A stretch of DNA of 32,682 bases from contig CAIOOA010000124.1 in NCBI GenBank assembly GCA_903859815.1, positions 1 to 32,682 of the forward strand, given 5' to 3'. The notes below the pieces were generated by a model, which was not told the DNA's origin, ran no database searches, and was given only the letters and a program-made list of their open reading frames with translations. Below, piece after piece: positions 8,218-18,000 of this stretch (position 1 is the stretch's first letter; every line of letters starts with the position of its first letter). The stretch comes from an uncultured Methylococcaceae bacterium (GTDB lineage Bacteria > Pseudomonadota > Gammaproteobacteria > Methylococcales > Methylococcaceae). Position numbers and translations under genes: made by a program.

Positions 8218-8380
8218 GATGGGGGTTCCTTTTAAACTATGTGGGGTGTGCAGAGCATAGCATTATCCTTGAAGATGCGGCACATAGGGCTGCCAGCTAA
8301 GGTGATTGGGCAATCCCAGCCACAGAACTACTGGGCCGCAATAGCGACCCAGTTAAGCCGATTCAAGCAACTGACTAACA

Positions 8381-8401
8381 ATATCCCTCGATTTGGGATA
8401 T
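8381..8401. repeat. short perfect inverted repeat
   Basis: ATATCCC and GGGATAT (7-bp arms) are separated by 7 bases, in the 240-bp gap between the divergent-looking NB-ARC start and the end of the cohesin-domain gene. There is no T-run on either side, so it is not a good terminator. It could be an operator or chance. Confidence 0.25.
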
Positions 8402-8457
8402 CCACTCCAAATCAGGAAGTGAAGATAACTAAAAAAGGGATACGTCAGTCAGATAAA

Positions 8458-10881
8458 CTATTCCGGCAGCGCCACCATCCGGCTGGATTTGGGTCCGTTA
8501 ATCAGCTTTTCCCACAACAGGTTGTTTTTATAGACCCAGATGCCGTGAGGCGCGAAGTCTATCACCAAATCCTGCTGGTTATTGTTGTCCAAATAAGCGG
8601 CGGCCATGGTGACGGGGGCCAAAGTGTGCAGTTGTACCCAAAATTGATTGTTCATGAACACCCACAGCCCGGTTTTGTTGCCGAAGTTAAAAGCCACATC
8701 GGTCATCCCGTTCCCGTCCAGATCGGCGGAAACCATACCCAGTGGTGATAGAGGATGCAACTTCACCCACGTGCTGTTGTTCATCCATTTCCACGACCCG
8801 TCAGCCCCGAAGCTGAACACCACGTCCTCATGCCCGTTGCCGTCCAAATCGCCGACCACGCTCAAGCCGGGCGAGCGGTTGTGGTCCAGCTCCATCCAAG
8901 CCGGTTCGCTGCCCCGGTTGTTCAGATGTTGCCACAAGCCATAGGGGGCGAAGTCGAGCAGCAAATCCTGCCAGTCGTTCTCGTCCAGATAGACGGCAGT
9001 GACAGATTTTGCCAAAGGCCCAAACAAGGTCTGCCAAGGTTGCTGATTGTTCAACAGGGCATTGACTTTTTTCGACTCGGCAAAACCGGCGACCAACTCC
9101 ATGCTGGCATTGGCATCCAAATCGGCGGCAGTGATCGACACCGGCGACAAATCCCGCAGTTGCTTCCATTCCTTGCGGTTCATCCAAGCCCAGATGCCAT
9201 AGGGTTTGAAATCGACGACCAGATCAAACGCCCCGTTGCCGTCCAAGTCGGTCGAAACCAGTTGGCTAGTCGTCAGCGGATGCAGTTGCTCCCAAACAGC
9301 ATTGGCATGGCGTATCCACAAGCCATTCGGTTTGTTGAAGTCGATGGCCAGCGCATCCATGCGGACCGCGCCGAAGCGGGCCGTCACCGACTTGGCCTTG
9401 TCCATGGTGACTTGGCAAGTCGCGCCCTTGCCGTGGCACACGCCGGACCAGCCTGCAAAGAACCACGGATTGTCAGCCTTTGGAGTGAGGGTGACGACCG
9501 TGCCGCTGACATAGCTCTTGCTGCAAGTATTGTTGCCGCAACTGATACCGCCGTCATCGCTGGAAACCGTTCCGCCAGTGTTGTTGGCGTTGGTCACAGT
9601 CAGGGCATAAAGCGGTACGAAATTTGCAGTGACGCTTTGTGCAGCGTTGAGGGTGACTGGGCAGGTTGTTGCCTTTGTTGCCGATCCGCTACAAGCGCCG
9701 CCCCATTTGATACCATAGCCACTGCTGGGGGTGGCGATCAAGGTAACGATGGTTCCATCTGCATAGCTCTGGCTGCATGTAGCCCCGCACACAATCCCAC
9801 CGACATTACTGGTAACCGACCCACCAGATTGGTTTGAATTGGTGACAGTCAGTGTGTAGTTCGGTACGAAGTTAACGGTGACGTTCTGCGCCGTGTTGAG
9901 CGTGACTTGACAGGTTGTTGCCGAGCCGCTGCAGGCGCCACCCCAACTGATGTTGGTGCCGCTAACAGGGGCGGAAGTCAAGGTGACGACTGTACCACTG
10001 GCAAAATTTCGGCTGCACGTAGCACCACAGACGATGCCCACCGGGTTGCTGGCAACCGTGCCGCCGGTTTTGTTGGCGTTGGTGACGTTCAAAGCCAAAC
10101 CATTGACCACAGCGAAGCTCTGGGTAACCTGAGGTGCTGCGTTGTAGTTGCCGACACCCGCTTGGTTGGCATTGACAACGCATGTGCCAATATTATTGCC
10201 CGTGATAGTTGCCCAAGTCTTGGGACCGTTGAAAATATTGGTGCCTAGCGAACAACCGGTGCTCGTTGGGTCTAGGGTCAGCAGTACATTATTGCCCGAT
10301 GCGCCGCCAGTCGCCGAGACCGTGCCGATACCGTTGACAACGAGGGTCGGCGGAGGGTCGAAAACGATGGTCTGGTTGCCCGTGTTGGCAATCAGGAACG
10401 GACCGTCTTGCACGTTGTGCGGCATGGAAACTAAGCCGTCCGTGCTAGACAAGGCGTTCTTGGCATTGATTAAGGGATTCGTGTTCGTGTTGGCGAAAGC
10501 CAGCTTTTGCAAGCCGAGTGGGGCGTTAGGGCTGATTTGCAACTTGAGCTTTAATAGTTCGCCATTTGCGCCAATGGTGTCCGTGGTTGAATACACAATC
10601 ACCCTGAGATTTTGGTTGGTGACAACATATTTTAGGTCGAATTGGCCTGTCGCCAATAAGCTGCCTTTAGCGACCTCGACCAGACTGACTCCATTGGGCA
10701 AGACAATCTCGGCATTGAAGCCGCTCGACGATGAGCCGTTCTCAATGGTCAACGAGGCCGAAGTTTGGGAGTTGACTGCACCGCCGGTGGAAACTAGCCG
10801 CAGCGTTTGGACAGCAAAAGCTGGATAAGCCAGCATTGCCAAACTAGCGGCTAAGAATAATTGTAACCATCTTGTGTTCAT
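8458..10881 (-). CDS. secreted cohesin / InlB-repeat / FG-GAP multidomain protein
   Basis: 807 residues from ATG 10881, chosen because it has GGGG upstream and opens a clean signal peptide (cleavage after about Ala23, PAFA/VQT); an upstream start would add eight residues. Domains in order: a cohesin-type beta domain (about 25-150, with RVIVYSTTD and an acidic/hydrophobic ending), an Ig-like domain (about 168-258), three divergent InlB B-repeats (about 263-338, 342-422, 426-503) each with paired Cys residues, then about six FG-GAP-like repeats (about 510-800) with D-DGNG calcium-type loops and G-W-W-N patterns. It is likely exported and displayed or released. It lies last in the leftward toxin cluster, after the immunity gene and a palindromic spacer. 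The cohesin domain could bind the dockerin-like motifs encoded upstream. Confidence 0.9.
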   Translation of the reverse strand: MNTRWLQLFLAASLAMLAYPAFAVQTLRLVSTGGAVNSQTSASLTIENGSSSSGFNAEIVLPNGVSLVEVAKGSLLATGQFDLKYVVTNQNLRVIVYSTTDTIGANGELLKLKLQISPNAPLGLQKLAFANTNTNPLINAKNALSSTDGLVSMPHNVQDGPFLIANTGNQTIVFDPPPTLVVNGIGTVSATGGASGNNVLLTLDPTSTGCSLGTNIFNGPKTWATITGNNIGTCVVNANQAGVGNYNAAPQVTQSFAVVNGLALNVTNANKTGGTVASNPVGIVCGATCSRNFASGTVVTLTSAPVSGTNISWGGACSGSATTCQVTLNTAQNVTVNFVPNYTLTVTNSNQSGGSVTSNVGGIVCGATCSQSYADGTIVTLIATPSSGYGIKWGGACSGSATKATTCPVTLNAAQSVTANFVPLYALTVTNANNTGGTVSSDDGGISCGNNTCSKSYVSGTVVTLTPKADNPWFFAGWSGVCHGKGATCQVTMDKAKSVTARFGAVRMDALAIDFNKPNGLWIRHANAVWEQLHPLTTSQLVSTDLDGNGAFDLVVDFKPYGIWAWMNRKEWKQLRDLSPVSITAADLDANASMELVAGFAESKKVNALLNNQQPWQTLFGPLAKSVTAVYLDENDWQDLLLDFAPYGLWQHLNNRGSEPAWMELDHNRSPGLSVVGDLDGNGHEDVVFSFGADGSWKWMNNSTWVKLHPLSPLGMVSADLDGNGMTDVAFNFGNKTGLWVFMNNQFWVQLHTLAPVTMAAAYLDNNNQQDLVIDFAPHGIWVYKNNLLWEKLINGPKSSRMVALPE

Positions 10882-10955
10882 ACTTACCCCGTTGTGATCA
10901 ATCAAGTTCCAAGTTCGCTTTTGACCAGTATCTTAAATTGTTAATAGCCAAGCAA

Positions 10956-11025
10956 CATAGGGTGTGTGCCGCGCACCTTAACGAATATCGATGTTTGGTA
11001 GAGGTGCGCGATGCGCACCCTACAT
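10956..11025. repeat. dispersed-type imperfect inverted repeat
   Basis: The left arm (10956-10978, AGGGTGTGTGCCGCGCACCT core) pairs with the right arm (11002-11025, AGGTGCGCGATGCGCACCCT core), with a 23-base spacer. Each arm also contains its own short GC palindrome. GGTGCGC-type repeats of this kind are common between genes in some gammaproteobacteria. It separates the immunity gene from the cohesin-domain gene and could fold into a strong mRNA hairpin. Confidence 0.6.
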
Positions 11026-11045
11026 GGCTCAGCCCTTACATACAC

Positions 11046-11441
11046 TCAGATTTTGTTTGCGCCAATTTCGTCCAGCGCTGCCGATTCGGCAATAACCTCA
11101 AGACAACCAAAGCTATCAACATAAATCATGAAGTGACGCATCACCCAATAATCCCTCCACCCAGGTACAGCATCCTTCCGTAGTTCAGAGACCCAATCTG
11201 AATCTATAACCTCGCAAACCGTATCATATACATCTTTAACGTGCCATCCAGTGCAGTAAATTTCCTCTCGCTTTCTGAAAGCACGCGGCTTTACAAAATG
11301 CACACAAATCGGACGATCAACTCCGTCATCGTCACAAACCATCGTTAGAAACAACCCTTTATCCTGATCTGACAATTCGGGGCCCTTCACCGCCGATGTC
11401 GAAGCGTAAGGCAATATAATAAGTGGTTGTTTTACCATCAT
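11046..11441 (-). CDS. probable immunity protein for the RHS toxin
   Basis: 131 residues, acidic, Trp/Asp-rich, with no signal peptide. Its ATG overlaps the RHS stop codon by four bases (ATGA), the tight coupling typical of toxin-immunity pairs. Internal features include TGWHVKDVYDTV and PGWRDYWVMRHF. I do not recognise the family. The role follows from position directly downstream of a polymorphic-toxin C-terminus, and from size and charge. An alternative is an unrelated small cytosolic protein. Confidence 0.75.
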   Translation of the reverse strand: MMVKQPLIILPYASTSAVKGPELSDQDKGLFLTMVCDDDGVDRPICVHFVKPRAFRKREEIYCTGWHVKDVYDTVCEVIDSDWVSELRKDAVPGWRDYWVMRHFMIYVDSFGCLEVIAESAALDEIGANKI

Positions 11442-14400
11442 CTTGCAACCGAACGACGAACAGTTGAAATCCCCTCGCTTGTCAAACCATTGCGTTGAAG
11501 CTGACCACTAAGCATGTTCTCGTACAATTCTTGACCAGTTCGGTTAAAAGCGTTCCATTGCGAACGCGGTATTCCCGCTGCCTCAAGTGCCTGAGCTGAA
11601 CGTGTATTCAAAATCAATTTATTACCATTACGCACGACGAAATCTATTGGGACCTCAGATGGCTTCATCGCTCCTGAGCGAAGAGCCGCTGCAACGTCAT
11701 CAATGCTCCTGCCTGCAAATACCCCGCGTTTGTCAAACATAGGATTGAACGTCTTTTGCGCGAAGTTCGCGCCTTCAAGTAATCCAGCACTAACTGTTTG
11801 ACTTTTAACAGCTATTGCTTCTAGACGCCATCCTAAACCCAACGGCAAAAGCCCTATACTACTCTGAACCAACATACCTGTATCTGTGCCGCCACTCTGC
11901 ACGGCTTTTACGAGTCCCGGTATAAATTGAACTGCCGAGTTCCACAAACCACCAAAACTAAGGTCAATAGCTAAACCAGCCGTCGCACTCACTTCTCCAA
12001 ATATTATCTTCCCGCTACCTACAGCAACATTTTGAAAGCCCCCTTCTCGAACCTGTCCAAGTCCTTGGTTAGCTATTGCTAATCCGGGAGCCTCACAATT
12101 GACAACAAAGTTTGAGTCAACAGCACACTTCCCAGTTGGATCGATCGCATTTAATGGATTATTCCCCACATATGCATAAAGATTCAATCCCCGCTGAGGT
12201 GTCTCTATTCCTCTCTTTGGGTCAGATTGAAAAAGAGGATCTGTCGAAATAAAACGTCCAGTGTAACCTAATAAATATCTTGCCTCAAAATACTGTAGAT
12301 CACTTTCATGATCTGTTTCTTTTCCTGTGAATGTATAATCAACAAGATTGGACGGATTAGATATAAACCTTTCCAATCGGGAGCGTCCATAGGGGTAATT
12401 AAGTATTTGTCCAAAAATAACGGCATCATTGGAAAGTGCAAAATGGGTGGAACCTAAATGATCGAAAAGATAAAAATTGACTGGTTTAAAAGTTTCTGAA
12501 TGCTGTTGGCTTTGGGCTATACGGTTAAAACCAGAATAAATATATTTAATTAATTTTCCATTTCTTAATTCAGCATTCTTGTCAATATAAAATATAGATT
12601 CAGCTAAAGCATTATTGGCGTTATAAACAAGTTTTATCTTTCGACTACCGGAATAATCATAAATATACTGAGCCTTATATTTCGCCGACTGCATACCCTG
12701 CAACCGATTCTTGGCATCCCATTGCAAAGTATTCCCGCCATCCTGTTGGACATTGCCGTTGGCATCATACTGTAGCGAACCCGATATACCTTTTTCCGTC
12801 GCCGTCAGGGCGTGGGGACCGGGCGGGTCGCCGGGGTTGCGGCCTGTGCGGTTCCGTGTACCCCCACTACCGCCATTCAGGACAGCCCCCAAATCGACAT
12901 CCGGTTCCGGGTTCAGCAGCGTGGCGTTCTGGCGCAACAGGTTGCCGATGCGGTCGTAGCGGTAGTCAATGTTGCCGAAGACCGCATCGTTACGGGCTTG
13001 GGTCAGCCGGTAAAGTGAATCGTACTGGAAGCTCTGCGTCGCGTTGAAGCGGATCGCCTGTTGGGCATCGGTGTTCAGTTCTTGCCCGATGGCAATCAAC
13101 TGGTCATTACTGCGTTGATCGTCGATCCGGGTGATATTGGAAACGCCATCGAAATGGTAACGAAAGCTCTGTAGCGGCAGTTGATCCCGCTCACGCTGGC
13201 TGATCAGGGTTTCCAGCCGCTGCCGAGGATCATAGGAATAGGTGGTGGTGACACCATTGGCTAGGGCCAGCTTGAGGTTCTGCCCAACCGGGTTGTAGTC
13301 GTAGTGGGCTATGACGCCTGGGATGGTTTCCAGCAAGCCACGGGGGTTGTATTGGAATAGGGCGAGGGTTTGGTCAGGATAGGTTAGCGTGGTGATTCGA
13401 TCCATCGAATCGTAGCTCATGCCGGTGTAGAAATTGCGGAGCTTGCCAGTAGGGTCGGCGATGCGCTTGACAGTCCAAGCGACCCGGCCCCGGCTGTCAT
13501 AGGATTTGTGTTCCTCGCCGGACTGGTCCCGCACCCAGGCCAGATAGCCACGCGTATTGGCGGCTTGCAGATCGGAGGTTGCCGCCGCCTGATTCAAGGC
13601 CGACCGCACCACATCGGCCACATCGATTTGCCCGTCCCGGTTCCAGTCAAAGCCGGTGCTGGCATCCTGCCCAGTCAGAATGCTCTGCGTAATCACTTCC
13701 GGGTTGTTGGGCGGCCAGTAGTCACCATGGGACAAAAGCCCTGCGGGTTCGTCATAGTGATATTCCACTTCCGGGTTGGTCCCGGCGGCGGATAAATACT
13801 CGGCAGTGATGCGGTTGGCGCCGTCATATTGGTAGCGGACGGTCTGGTTCTTGGCATCCAGCGTCTTAGTGAGATTGCTTGCATCGTCGTATTCATAGCG
13901 CACTTGGCCCCGGTCGGGGTCGTTCATGAAGGTTTGACGACCCAAGCCGTCGTATTCTATGGTTTTTTGATTGTTTTGGGCATCGGTGTAGCCCGTCAGA
14001 TTGTCCAGCAGATCATAGCGATAACGGGTGATCCAAGTCGCCGGGGCATTGATGGGGTTGCCGTCGTCGCCGATTTTGACGATTTCATGCACCTCCCGAA
14101 GCCGCCCCGCGCCTTTGTTGTTTTCCAAGCCGTCCTCTATGTAGCGCATTCCGGCCCCAAAGTGCGGCGAGTTGGGATTGGTCTGTTCTTCATCATGTAC
14201 CCGCTTGACCAAGGGTTGATATTCGATCTGTGAGAATTCTCCGGTGGGTTGAACGGCCTTCAGTTCTCGGCCTAATGGATCATAGAAATGCTCAATATAA
14301 ACACTGGCAAATGTAGGCGCTTGGTAATCCAAACTGGCATTGGTTTCAAAATACGGCAAGTATTGCCGCCACGGTGTCTTCTGGGCGTTGAACTGAACCG

Positions 14401-17400
14401 TGCCGGACACCACGATCTGTCCGGGAACTTCCCCTTCGGCGCGGGTCATCACCTTGCGCCCAAGGCCATCGAAAAACTGGCGTGAATCCACCGTGCCGCC
14501 GCCGTCGGTTTCCCGCTGGTGCAAATCCACCCAGTTGATGAGTTTCCCGTCGGGCAGCTTGCGGGCCAAGGCGTAGCCATATTCCACCGTAGTCCCGCTA
14601 TCGCCGGGCTTGCGGATGGAGGTCAGCCGCCCGAAGGCATCGTAAGCATACACATTGGTAAAGCCGTTAAACTCGGTATAGTTGTTGACGACTCCAAGGC
14701 CCGGATCGAAATCGGCCTTGGCAGTCAATACTGTCTTGCCGGTATAAATGCGCTCTTGGACCGGGAAGGTATGAAAAACTTGATCATAGTCGATCTCGCG
14801 ATAATGGCCTCCGGCCTTGGCTGCGGCATCGTACAGCGGGTCATACAGGGCGACGGCATTGCCGTAGGCATCGTAATCGCTGCGCTTGCTGGCAATAGTG
14901 TTCGCGTCGCTAACCCAATCCTCCGTTTTGGTTTCGTTGCCCTTGCTTATGACACCCAAGCTGGTGTTGCCATCGTAGTAATGGCGCTGACGGGCGGCGA
15001 GCTTGCCATTCTCGTCGGTGATGCTGTGCTCAATGGGCTGGTCGAGTATCCAAGCGGCAAGCCCAGTGGGATATCCGGCGGAATAGCTGGTGACGGTCGT
15101 GCGCTCATCGTCCCAGCCGCTATCGAGGCGACCCAACTCACGAACCACGGTGGTATTGCCGTAGTCGTCATAATCAAATTCCCACCGCAATTGCACCGGG
15201 TCGCCGTGGCCTTGTTCCGCAACTGTCCGTAGTTTGCTGTCTTGCTTGGCGAAGACCACAAATCGACTATCACCCCCGCTGCCAACCAGCAATTGCTTCG
15301 TCGTCCACGCATAGGTTTCGGCATGGAAATCCTGGCCTGCGGCGTTGCGTTCGACCATTGCCAATGCCTTGCCCTTGAGCGCCTCGACGGTTGCCCCGGT
15401 ATCAAACTGGTAACGGGTAATAAGGTCTGGTGCCGAGGCATCGCCTTCTTCCAGTCTTTCAGCGCTGGCGAACCCGCGAAACTCCTTTTCCTTGCCGTCA
15501 TAGTATCCATCGTGATAGCTGAAACGGGTAACATAGGATCGGCTTCCGTCATGCACATCCAAGCGTTGCAGCACGGGGGTGGGGAAAGGCACCAGCGTCT
15601 TCCAAGGGTTCCCTTGCGCCGCGTCGCGCAGCATCTCTTGCACATGGGAGCCATACAGCAAGCTGGTGGTCTTGCCGATGCCGTTGCTGATGCTACCCAG
15701 TAGATTCGGCCCGCTATTGCCTTCATCGGCTTCGTCGATCAGGCCATCCTTGTCATTGTCAATTTTGTCCGTCAGTTGGCCTTGTTTGTCCCGGAACAGC
15801 CGCAGCATCCAGAAGCCTTGGGCCATGGCATCCGGCGTAAGCTGCGAGCGCACATAAAAGACTAGGTCTTGTAATCCATCCCCATCCATATCCATCAGGT
15901 GGTAGGTGGCTGAACTGGGATCGAACTGCGCACTGAACGATAAAGTAGACTGTTTGCCAAACTGCACTCCTCCCTCGTTCAACCAATAGTGAACCTGCGA
16001 ACCGGTGACTTGCAACAAATCCGCCAAACCATCTTCGTTGAGGTCTGCTAGTTCCAGCTTTTCCATTTCGCCGGAAGCACCGCCAAAATCGGATCCGTCG
16101 GTCAACGGAACCGAGTAGCCTGACACGCTATCGTCGAATTGCCCATTGCCCATCGCGGGCCAATAGCGGGGGCTACCGTTAGTGGCATCCTTCAGCCAGA
16201 CCAAATCCAGCAGACGATCCCCGTTCATGTCGGCCAATACCAAGGCCCCGCGCATCTCGGAGAAGGTCGTAGGCACTCCTTTAATGATGTCCGTAGTCGT
16301 TTGGGGAACGAAATCCAGATGCCCGTCCCCACGATTGAGATACGCGGAAAACGCCACGCCAACCCCGGATGCGCCAACAGTCGTGAAACTGCGCAGCGTA
16401 TCCATCTGCTTGTCGAAATTCAGGTCTACGGAGCGCACATCCGCGCCTTTAAACACATTTTCAATCGTATTGTTTGCTGGCAGGATGATTGACGTTTGCC
16501 CAGCCAGCCACCGCCCTCCGCCATTCAGACGAAACGCCAAGTCCTCGGTATTGCTTCCGGTCTGGGCAATCAGATCGACTAGGCCGTCACCGTTCACATC
16601 CTTCACGAAACTGTTCTGAGCCTGTATCGCCAAGCCTAGGCTTGCCGCTTGGCTCAAGTCCACCCGCTGGAACGTGCCAAGGCCACGATTGCGGTAAACC
16701 ACATCGTACTCGTTCGGGCCACTGGCAAAGTTTCGGGACTGGTAAAGGTCTGGCAAACCATCGCCGTCAAAATCCATCACCTCGGCTGCGCCTGGATGGG
16801 CGTCGGGGCTTTCCCCATTCAGCAACAGGGAGGCAGTTGAAAGTCCAGTCACGGCTTGCAGGCTTCCAGTGCCAGACAAGGCGGCATCGGAATAGAAAAA
16901 TTCTGCGGGGGGCAAGCTGGAAACGCCATCGTTCCCTAACAGCGTGAAGCGACTGAGCCGCGACAAGGGAGTACTCAGCGCATAATCCAGCCGGTATTGC
17001 CGAACCAGCTTACCGGCTGTCTTGATGTTTACTTGCTTTAAGCGCTTGGCGGTCACCAGACGAAAAGTCGGGCGATAGTCGATGACTGGATCAGGACGAG
17101 ACTCGTAGCTGAACTCGACGAGATGGGTGTTGGTGGATGGATACGCGGTAAAGCCGTACTCGATTGTCCGACAATACACCTGTCCTTGGTCCACCGTATA
17201 AGAGAACAGGATGCGGTTGCCATTCAGGTCAACGGCTTCTGCCACATGCCAAGCATAGCTTTGGGCCAGTCGGGGATGGTGAATGCGGGCGGACACATCG
17301 GACTTATCCATCTGCGCCCCGAACGAGTAGCGAATGCCCGAACGGTCAAGCATTTCCCAGCGATCCTGATCCGCGAAATAGGTGTAGCGATTAAACGAAC

Positions 17401-17866
17401 CCTCATTTTTGATCCGATATACTTGGATCGAGTCATCCGCCGCCCCGGTGACCCGAACCAGTTCCTCACCGCCTTCGGTGATGAATGTATCGGGCTTGGC
17501 GGCATTCGTACCGTAATTGGGCAAGCCTTTGTCTGTCTGCCGACGGATGGATTGCCCCGTCAGCGACCAGCCCACACCCACCGGCCCATTGCCGCTGCCG
17601 CTGTCATAGGCCAAGCCTACGCTAGGCGAAAAACCGGCCCGTCCGGGTGGAAGCTTCATCCCTAAGGCATAATGCCCATTGCCCATGTTGATCTGTGGCT
17701 CAAACGATTCCCCCAAGCCTTCGATGGAACCCGGTCCTGAGGGCAAGGAAATGGCTTGAGGGGAAATGCCGGATTTGCTGGGTTCCCCGGCGAATGCGAC
17801 GCAGAGAAAGCCGAATAGAAAAACGGCAAATCCGGTTAGGCCAAGGATGGGAAAGATTGCTTTCAT
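11438..17866 (-). CDS. SpvB/TcB-RHS polymorphic toxin with Sec signal peptide
   Basis: 2142 residues from ATG 17866; a TTG two codons upstream is less likely. A signal peptide (MKAIFPILG to CVAFA) leads into an SpvB-like N-terminus (LPSGPGSIEGLGESFEPQIN), a block of FG-GAP/VCBS repeats (D-NGDGL-DL), a TcdB-type middle region, and many RHS/YD repeats (YDYDAFGRLTSIRKPG style). The RHS core ends with LGYTGRFISTDPLF and YAYVGNNPLNAIDPTG, at residues about 1860-1912. The final 230 residues differ in style from the core and form the candidate toxin (FVVRNGNKLILNTRSAQALE); the fold is not recognised. A dockerin-like DWNRDGQIDVAD loop is inserted near 13630-13665. RHS shells encapsulate a cleaved C-terminal toxin. 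Neighbours are a coupled immunity gene downstream and collar proteins upstream. No strong Shine-Dalgarno is seen. Confidence 0.93.
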   Translation of the reverse strand: MKAIFPILGLTGFAVFLFGFLCVAFAGEPSKSGISPQAISLPSGPGSIEGLGESFEPQINMGNGHYALGMKLPPGRAGFSPSVGLAYDSGSGNGPVGVGWSLTGQSIRRQTDKGLPNYGTNAAKPDTFITEGGEELVRVTGAADDSIQVYRIKNEGSFNRYTYFADQDRWEMLDRSGIRYSFGAQMDKSDVSARIHHPRLAQSYAWHVAEAVDLNGNRILFSYTVDQGQVYCRTIEYGFTAYPSTNTHLVEFSYESRPDPVIDYRPTFRLVTAKRLKQVNIKTAGKLVRQYRLDYALSTPLSRLSRFTLLGNDGVSSLPPAEFFYSDAALSGTGSLQAVTGLSTASLLLNGESPDAHPGAAEVMDFDGDGLPDLYQSRNFASGPNEYDVVYRNRGLGTFQRVDLSQAASLGLAIQAQNSFVKDVNGDGLVDLIAQTGSNTEDLAFRLNGGGRWLAGQTSIILPANNTIENVFKGADVRSVDLNFDKQMDTLRSFTTVGASGVGVAFSAYLNRGDGHLDFVPQTTTDIIKGVPTTFSEMRGALVLADMNGDRLLDLVWLKDATNGSPRYWPAMGNGQFDDSVSGYSVPLTDGSDFGGASGEMEKLELADLNEDGLADLLQVTGSQVHYWLNEGGVQFGKQSTLSFSAQFDPSSATYHLMDMDGDGLQDLVFYVRSQLTPDAMAQGFWMLRLFRDKQGQLTDKIDNDKDGLIDEADEGNSGPNLLGSISNGIGKTTSLLYGSHVQEMLRDAAQGNPWKTLVPFPTPVLQRLDVHDGSRSYVTRFSYHDGYYDGKEKEFRGFASAERLEEGDASAPDLITRYQFDTGATVEALKGKALAMVERNAAGQDFHAETYAWTTKQLLVGSGGDSRFVVFAKQDSKLRTVAEQGHGDPVQLRWEFDYDDYGNTTVVRELGRLDSGWDDERTTVTSYSAGYPTGLAAWILDQPIEHSITDENGKLAARQRHYYDGNTSLGVISKGNETKTEDWVSDANTIASKRSDYDAYGNAVALYDPLYDAAAKAGGHYREIDYDQVFHTFPVQERIYTGKTVLTAKADFDPGLGVVNNYTEFNGFTNVYAYDAFGRLTSIRKPGDSGTTVEYGYALARKLPDGKLINWVDLHQRETDGGGTVDSRQFFDGLGRKVMTRAEGEVPGQIVVSGTVQFNAQKTPWRQYLPYFETNASLDYQAPTFASVYIEHFYDPLGRELKAVQPTGEFSQIEYQPLVKRVHDEEQTNPNSPHFGAGMRYIEDGLENNKGAGRLREVHEIVKIGDDGNPINAPATWITRYRYDLLDNLTGYTDAQNNQKTIEYDGLGRQTFMNDPDRGQVRYEYDDASNLTKTLDAKNQTVRYQYDGANRITAEYLSAAGTNPEVEYHYDEPAGLLSHGDYWPPNNPEVITQSILTGQDASTGFDWNRDGQIDVADVVRSALNQAAATSDLQAANTRGYLAWVRDQSGEEHKSYDSRGRVAWTVKRIADPTGKLRNFYTGMSYDSMDRITTLTYPDQTLALFQYNPRGLLETIPGVIAHYDYNPVGQNLKLALANGVTTTYSYDPRQRLETLISQRERDQLPLQSFRYHFDGVSNITRIDDQRSNDQLIAIGQELNTDAQQAIRFNATQSFQYDSLYRLTQARNDAVFGNIDYRYDRIGNLLRQNATLLNPEPDVDLGAVLNGGSGGTRNRTGRNPGDPPGPHALTATEKGISGSLQYDANGNVQQDGGNTLQWDAKNRLQGMQSAKYKAQYIYDYSGSRKIKLVYNANNALAESIFYIDKNAELRNGKLIKYIYSGFNRIAQSQQHSETFKPVNFYLFDHLGSTHFALSNDAVIFGQILNYPYGRSRLERFISNPSNLVDYTFTGKETDHESDLQYFEARYLLGYTGRFISTDPLFQSDPKRGIETPQRGLNLYAYVGNNPLNAIDPTGKCAVDSNFVVNCEAPGLAIANQGLGQVREGGFQNVAVGSGKIIFGEVSATAGLAIDLSFGGLWNSAVQFIPGLVKAVQSGGTDTGMLVQSSIGLLPLGLGWRLEAIAVKSQTVSAGLLEGANFAQKTFNPMFDKRGVFAGRSIDDVAAALRSGAMKPSEVPIDFVVRNGNKLILNTRSAQALEAAGIPRSQWNAFNRTGQELYENMLSGQLQRNGLTSEGISTVRRSVAR

Positions 17867-17937
17867 GGGCAAGGCTTGAACAGTCTGTAGCCAATCGCGT
17901 CTACTGCGTCAGGAGAAGCGGAGCTTCCAAGACCGCA

Positions 17938-17958
17938 TTCCCAAGCGGAGCTTGGGAA
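17938..17958. repeat. short perfect palindrome of a dispersed type
   Basis: TTCCCAAGC and GCTTGGGAA form 9-bp arms around GGA, in the 134-bp gap upstream of the RHS gene. The flank AAGCGGAGCTTCC repeats part of the same motif. It resembles intergenic GTTCCCAAGC-type repeats and is distinct from the GTTCCCACGC repeat near 32.0 kb. Confidence 0.5.
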
Positions 17959-18000
17959 CGAGCGAAAAACTTTCATGGGTTGCCGTCTTGGAATTATCAT

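Noticed and set aside
8381-8401. Rho-independent terminator
   Set aside because: The stem is short and AT-containing, and no T-run follows on either strand.
8239-8748. 169-residue + strand ORF starting in the gap before the cohesin-domain gene
   Set aside because: Most of it is antisense to the end of that gene, and the part in the gap has no motif or good ribosome binding site.
8755-9837. Long + strand ORF of 360 residues
   Set aside because: It lies wholly antisense to the cohesin/InlB/FG-GAP gene, whose domains are clear. Its composition has no folded-protein pattern.
14519-15232. 237-residue + strand ORF, and other + strand ORFs at 13829-14233 and 17123-17665
   Set aside because: All are shadows of the RHS coding sequence on the other strand; GC-rich repeats keep the opposite frames open.
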